Below, piece by piece: positions 4,156 to 5,233 of a stretch of 5,233 nucleotides of DNA. Location of the stretch: assembly GCA_900548195.1 (NCBI GenBank), contig URJQ01000148.1:1-5233 (forward strand). Reading direction: 5' to 3'. Within the stretch, counting starts at the first letter, position 1. Every line of letters begins with the position of its first letter. Source of the DNA: an uncultured Prevotella sp. (GTDB taxonomy: Bacteria > Bacteroidota > Bacteroidia > Bacteroidales > Bacteroidaceae). The notes below the pieces were generated by a model. It was not told the DNA's origin. It ran no database searches and saw only the letters and a program-made list of their open reading frames with translations. The translations under genes were made by a program, and so were the position numbers.

Positions 4156-4261
4156 AGTGAAAAGTGAAGAGTGAAGAGTGAAAAATCGCGCTGACGCAGT
4201 TGGGAAACCGCAAGCGGAGAAGGTATCTGGCCTCCCCCTTACAGGGGGAAGAGAGGGGGTC
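4156..4261 (-). repeat. Composite intergenic repeat: heptamers plus palindrome R5
   Basis: On the plus strand it reads AGTGAAA-AGTGAAG-AGTGAAG-AGTGAAA (4156-4183), AATCGCG-CTGACGC-AGTT (4184-4201), hairpin CCGCAAGCGG (4208-4217) and palindrome core (4223-4261) ending AGAGGGGGTC. It fills the gap between convergent HU and nagB. The core end is 3 bp from the TAA of nagB, and the heptamers begin 8 bp after the HU stop. GGGGGAAGAGAG replaces the GGGGGATAAGAG of R2 and R3. Confidence 0.88.
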
Positions 4262-4264
4262 TTA

Positions 4265-5056
4265 TTACAAGTTTCCTCTCTCCTTGTCGAGATAGTACTT
4301 GTAGGTTCCTACTGTCAGTTCGTCGCAAGCATGCTCATCGCAGACCACGATGCAGTGAGGGTGCATCTGAAGCATAGAAGCAGTCCATTTATGAGAAACT
4401 GAGCCGTCCACGATATGCTTCAAGGCACGGGACTTATGATGACCGTTGCACACGAGCAGCACTTCCTTGGCAGCCATCACAGTGCCAATACCCACAGTAA
4501 GCGCCTGGGAAGGTACCTTAGAGAGGTCACCGTCAAAGAAGCGACTGTTGGCTATAATAGTGTCTGTCGTGAGAGTCTTGATGCGTGTCTTGGAACTGAG
4601 CGAAGAGCCAGGCTCATTGAATGCAAGATGTCCGTCAGGACCAACGCCACCCATGAAGAGGTCAATGCCTCCCACTGCTTCTATCTTTGCTTCGTAAGCC
4701 TCACATTCAGCCACAAGGTCCTTTGCATTGCCGTTGAGGATGTGCACGTTTTCTGGTTTGATGTCAATATGTGAGAAGAAATTCTTCCACATGAATGAAT
4801 GGTATGACTCAGGATGATCCTCTGGAAGGTTCACGTATTCATCCATATTGAAGGTTATCACATTCTGGAAAGAGACCTCTCCAGCCTCGTATTTCTTGAT
4901 GAGTTCTCTGTAGAGTCCAAGTGGAGAAGAGCCTGTAGGGCATCCTAATTTGAATGGCTTCTCAGGAGTAGGATTAGCATCTTTGATGCACTTGGCTACA
5001 TAATTGGCTGCCCAAATGGACATCTTGTCATAATCAGGTTCTATAATTACTCTCAT
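4265..5056 (-). CDS. nagB: Glucosamine-6-phosphate deaminase
   Basis: The 263-aa product is close to the 266 aa of E. coli NagB. It turns glucosamine-6-phosphate into fructose-6-phosphate and ammonia, the last step of amino-sugar catabolism, in the cytosol. The phosphate loop is GCPTGSSPLGLY (residues 38-49). FNMDEYVNLP (69-78) holds the expected catalytic Asp72. GGVGPDGHLAFNEPGSS (136-152) has Asp141, His143 and Glu148. Ser151, Arg158, Lys160 and Tyr254, which I recall as N-acetylglucosamine-6-phosphate allosteric residues in the E. coli enzyme, are all present, so allosteric activation may be kept. Numbering agrees with E. coli throughout, so the start at 5056 is well supported. The stop is followed by a second TAA (4264-4262). 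No nagA or transporter is visible, so it looks like a single gene in this window. A promoter with an overlapping inverted repeat lies at 5163-5182. Confidence 0.96.
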   Translation of the reverse strand: MRVIIEPDYDKMSIWAANYVAKCIKDANPTPEKPFKLGCPTGSSPLGLYRELIKKYEAGEVSFQNVITFNMDEYVNLPEDHPESYHSFMWKNFFSHIDIKPENVHILNGNAKDLVAECEAYEAKIEAVGGIDLFMGGVGPDGHLAFNEPGSSLSSKTRIKTLTTDTIIANSRFFDGDLSKVPSQALTVGIGTVMAAKEVLLVCNGHHKSRALKHIVDGSVSHKWTASMLQMHPHCIVVCDEHACDELTVGTYKYYLDKERGNL

Positions 5057-5162
5057 AAATTAAGGATATAAATATATGTTTTTTTTATAATGATTCTGTA
5101 AAAATCTGTCTTGTCATTTTTTTTGATTGTGTACTAAAACACAGACTATCTTATTATCTTGG

Positions 5163-5170
5163 CAAAGGTA
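5163..5170 (-). promoter_or_regulatory. Probable nagB promoter (-7 box)
   Basis: On the minus strand this is TACCTTTG, an exact TAnnTTTG match. No good TTTG is seen 19-20 nt upstream (the sequence there is GCTGCGG), so it may need an activator. Transcription would begin about 100 nt before the ATG, in AT-rich sequence that holds a weak TGTGT/ACACA hairpin (5128-5143). Confidence 0.55.
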
Positions 5171-5182
5171 ATATTTTACCTT
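5165..5182. promoter_or_regulatory. Inverted repeat overlapping the nagB -7 box
   Basis: AAGGTAA (5165-5171), loop TATT, TTACCTT (5176-5182) is a perfect 7-bp inverted repeat spaced by 4 nt. It covers most of the -7 box, which is where a repressor would block polymerase. No regulator gene is in view. It could also be a chance palindrome in AT-rich DNA. Confidence 0.45.
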
Positions 5183-5233
5183 ATTTCCGCAGCATTATAC
5201 TTTAACGTTTTTTATAAGTACCTGAGCAACAAA

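Noticed and set aside
13..4261. CRISPR array
   Set aside because: The repeats are far apart, in both orientations, tied to gene ends, and not separated by uniform spacers. No cas gene is present.

Overview
The window looks like a chromosomal segment of a Bacteroidales bacterium, probably Prevotella-like. The reasons are the families present (a DUF4254 protein, an HU protein of the HU-HIG type, a short M15_3-type peptidase, a GT9 enzyme with a Cys-rich tail), the lack of clear Shine-Dalgarno sites, and several copies of the Bacteroidota promoter pattern TTTG-N19/20-TAnnTTTG. Family names come from recognising motifs by eye; no database search was possible.

Layout: on the minus strand at the left are a DUF4254 gene (1287-1889) and a GT9 glycosyltransferase gene (130-1164), probably one transcription unit serving cell-surface glycan or LPS assembly. 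They diverge, across about 370 bp, from a plus-strand group: a 120-aa protein resembling the C-terminal domain of RteC regulators (2260-2622), an M15-family murein peptidase without a signal peptide (2897-3424), and an HU-like DNA-binding protein (3689-4147). At the right, on the minus strand and convergent with HU, is glucosamine-6-phosphate deaminase nagB (4265-5056), with its promoter in the last 170 bp.

The most striking part is not coding. A GC-rich, about 39-bp imperfect palindrome (R1-R5) occurs five times. In all four copies whose upstream gene is visible, the same end starts 0-6 bp after a stop codon and points the same way relative to that gene. Three places also carry an associated module: 3-4 tandem AGTGAAR heptamers, then AATCGCGCTGACGC. 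Two of these are fused to the palindrome. A separate nine-copy heptamer array (RTTCATA) precedes the HU gene. The palindromes look like a dispersed intergenic element with a post-stop niche, perhaps a 3'-end or terminator-like element.

The second unusual part is the control architecture around the RteC-like gene. Its AT-rich leader holds a 24-nt inverted repeat (22/24 matching), two left-arm-like copies that could compete for the right arm, and a possible 30-codon leader ORF whose stop overlaps a Met codon of the gene as ATGA. Just downstream, the peptidase promoter is preceded by three 12-bp and two 11-bp tandem repeats, which look like an array of operator sites. A local circuit, in which the RteC-like protein controls the peptidase promoter, is a reasonable but untested inference.
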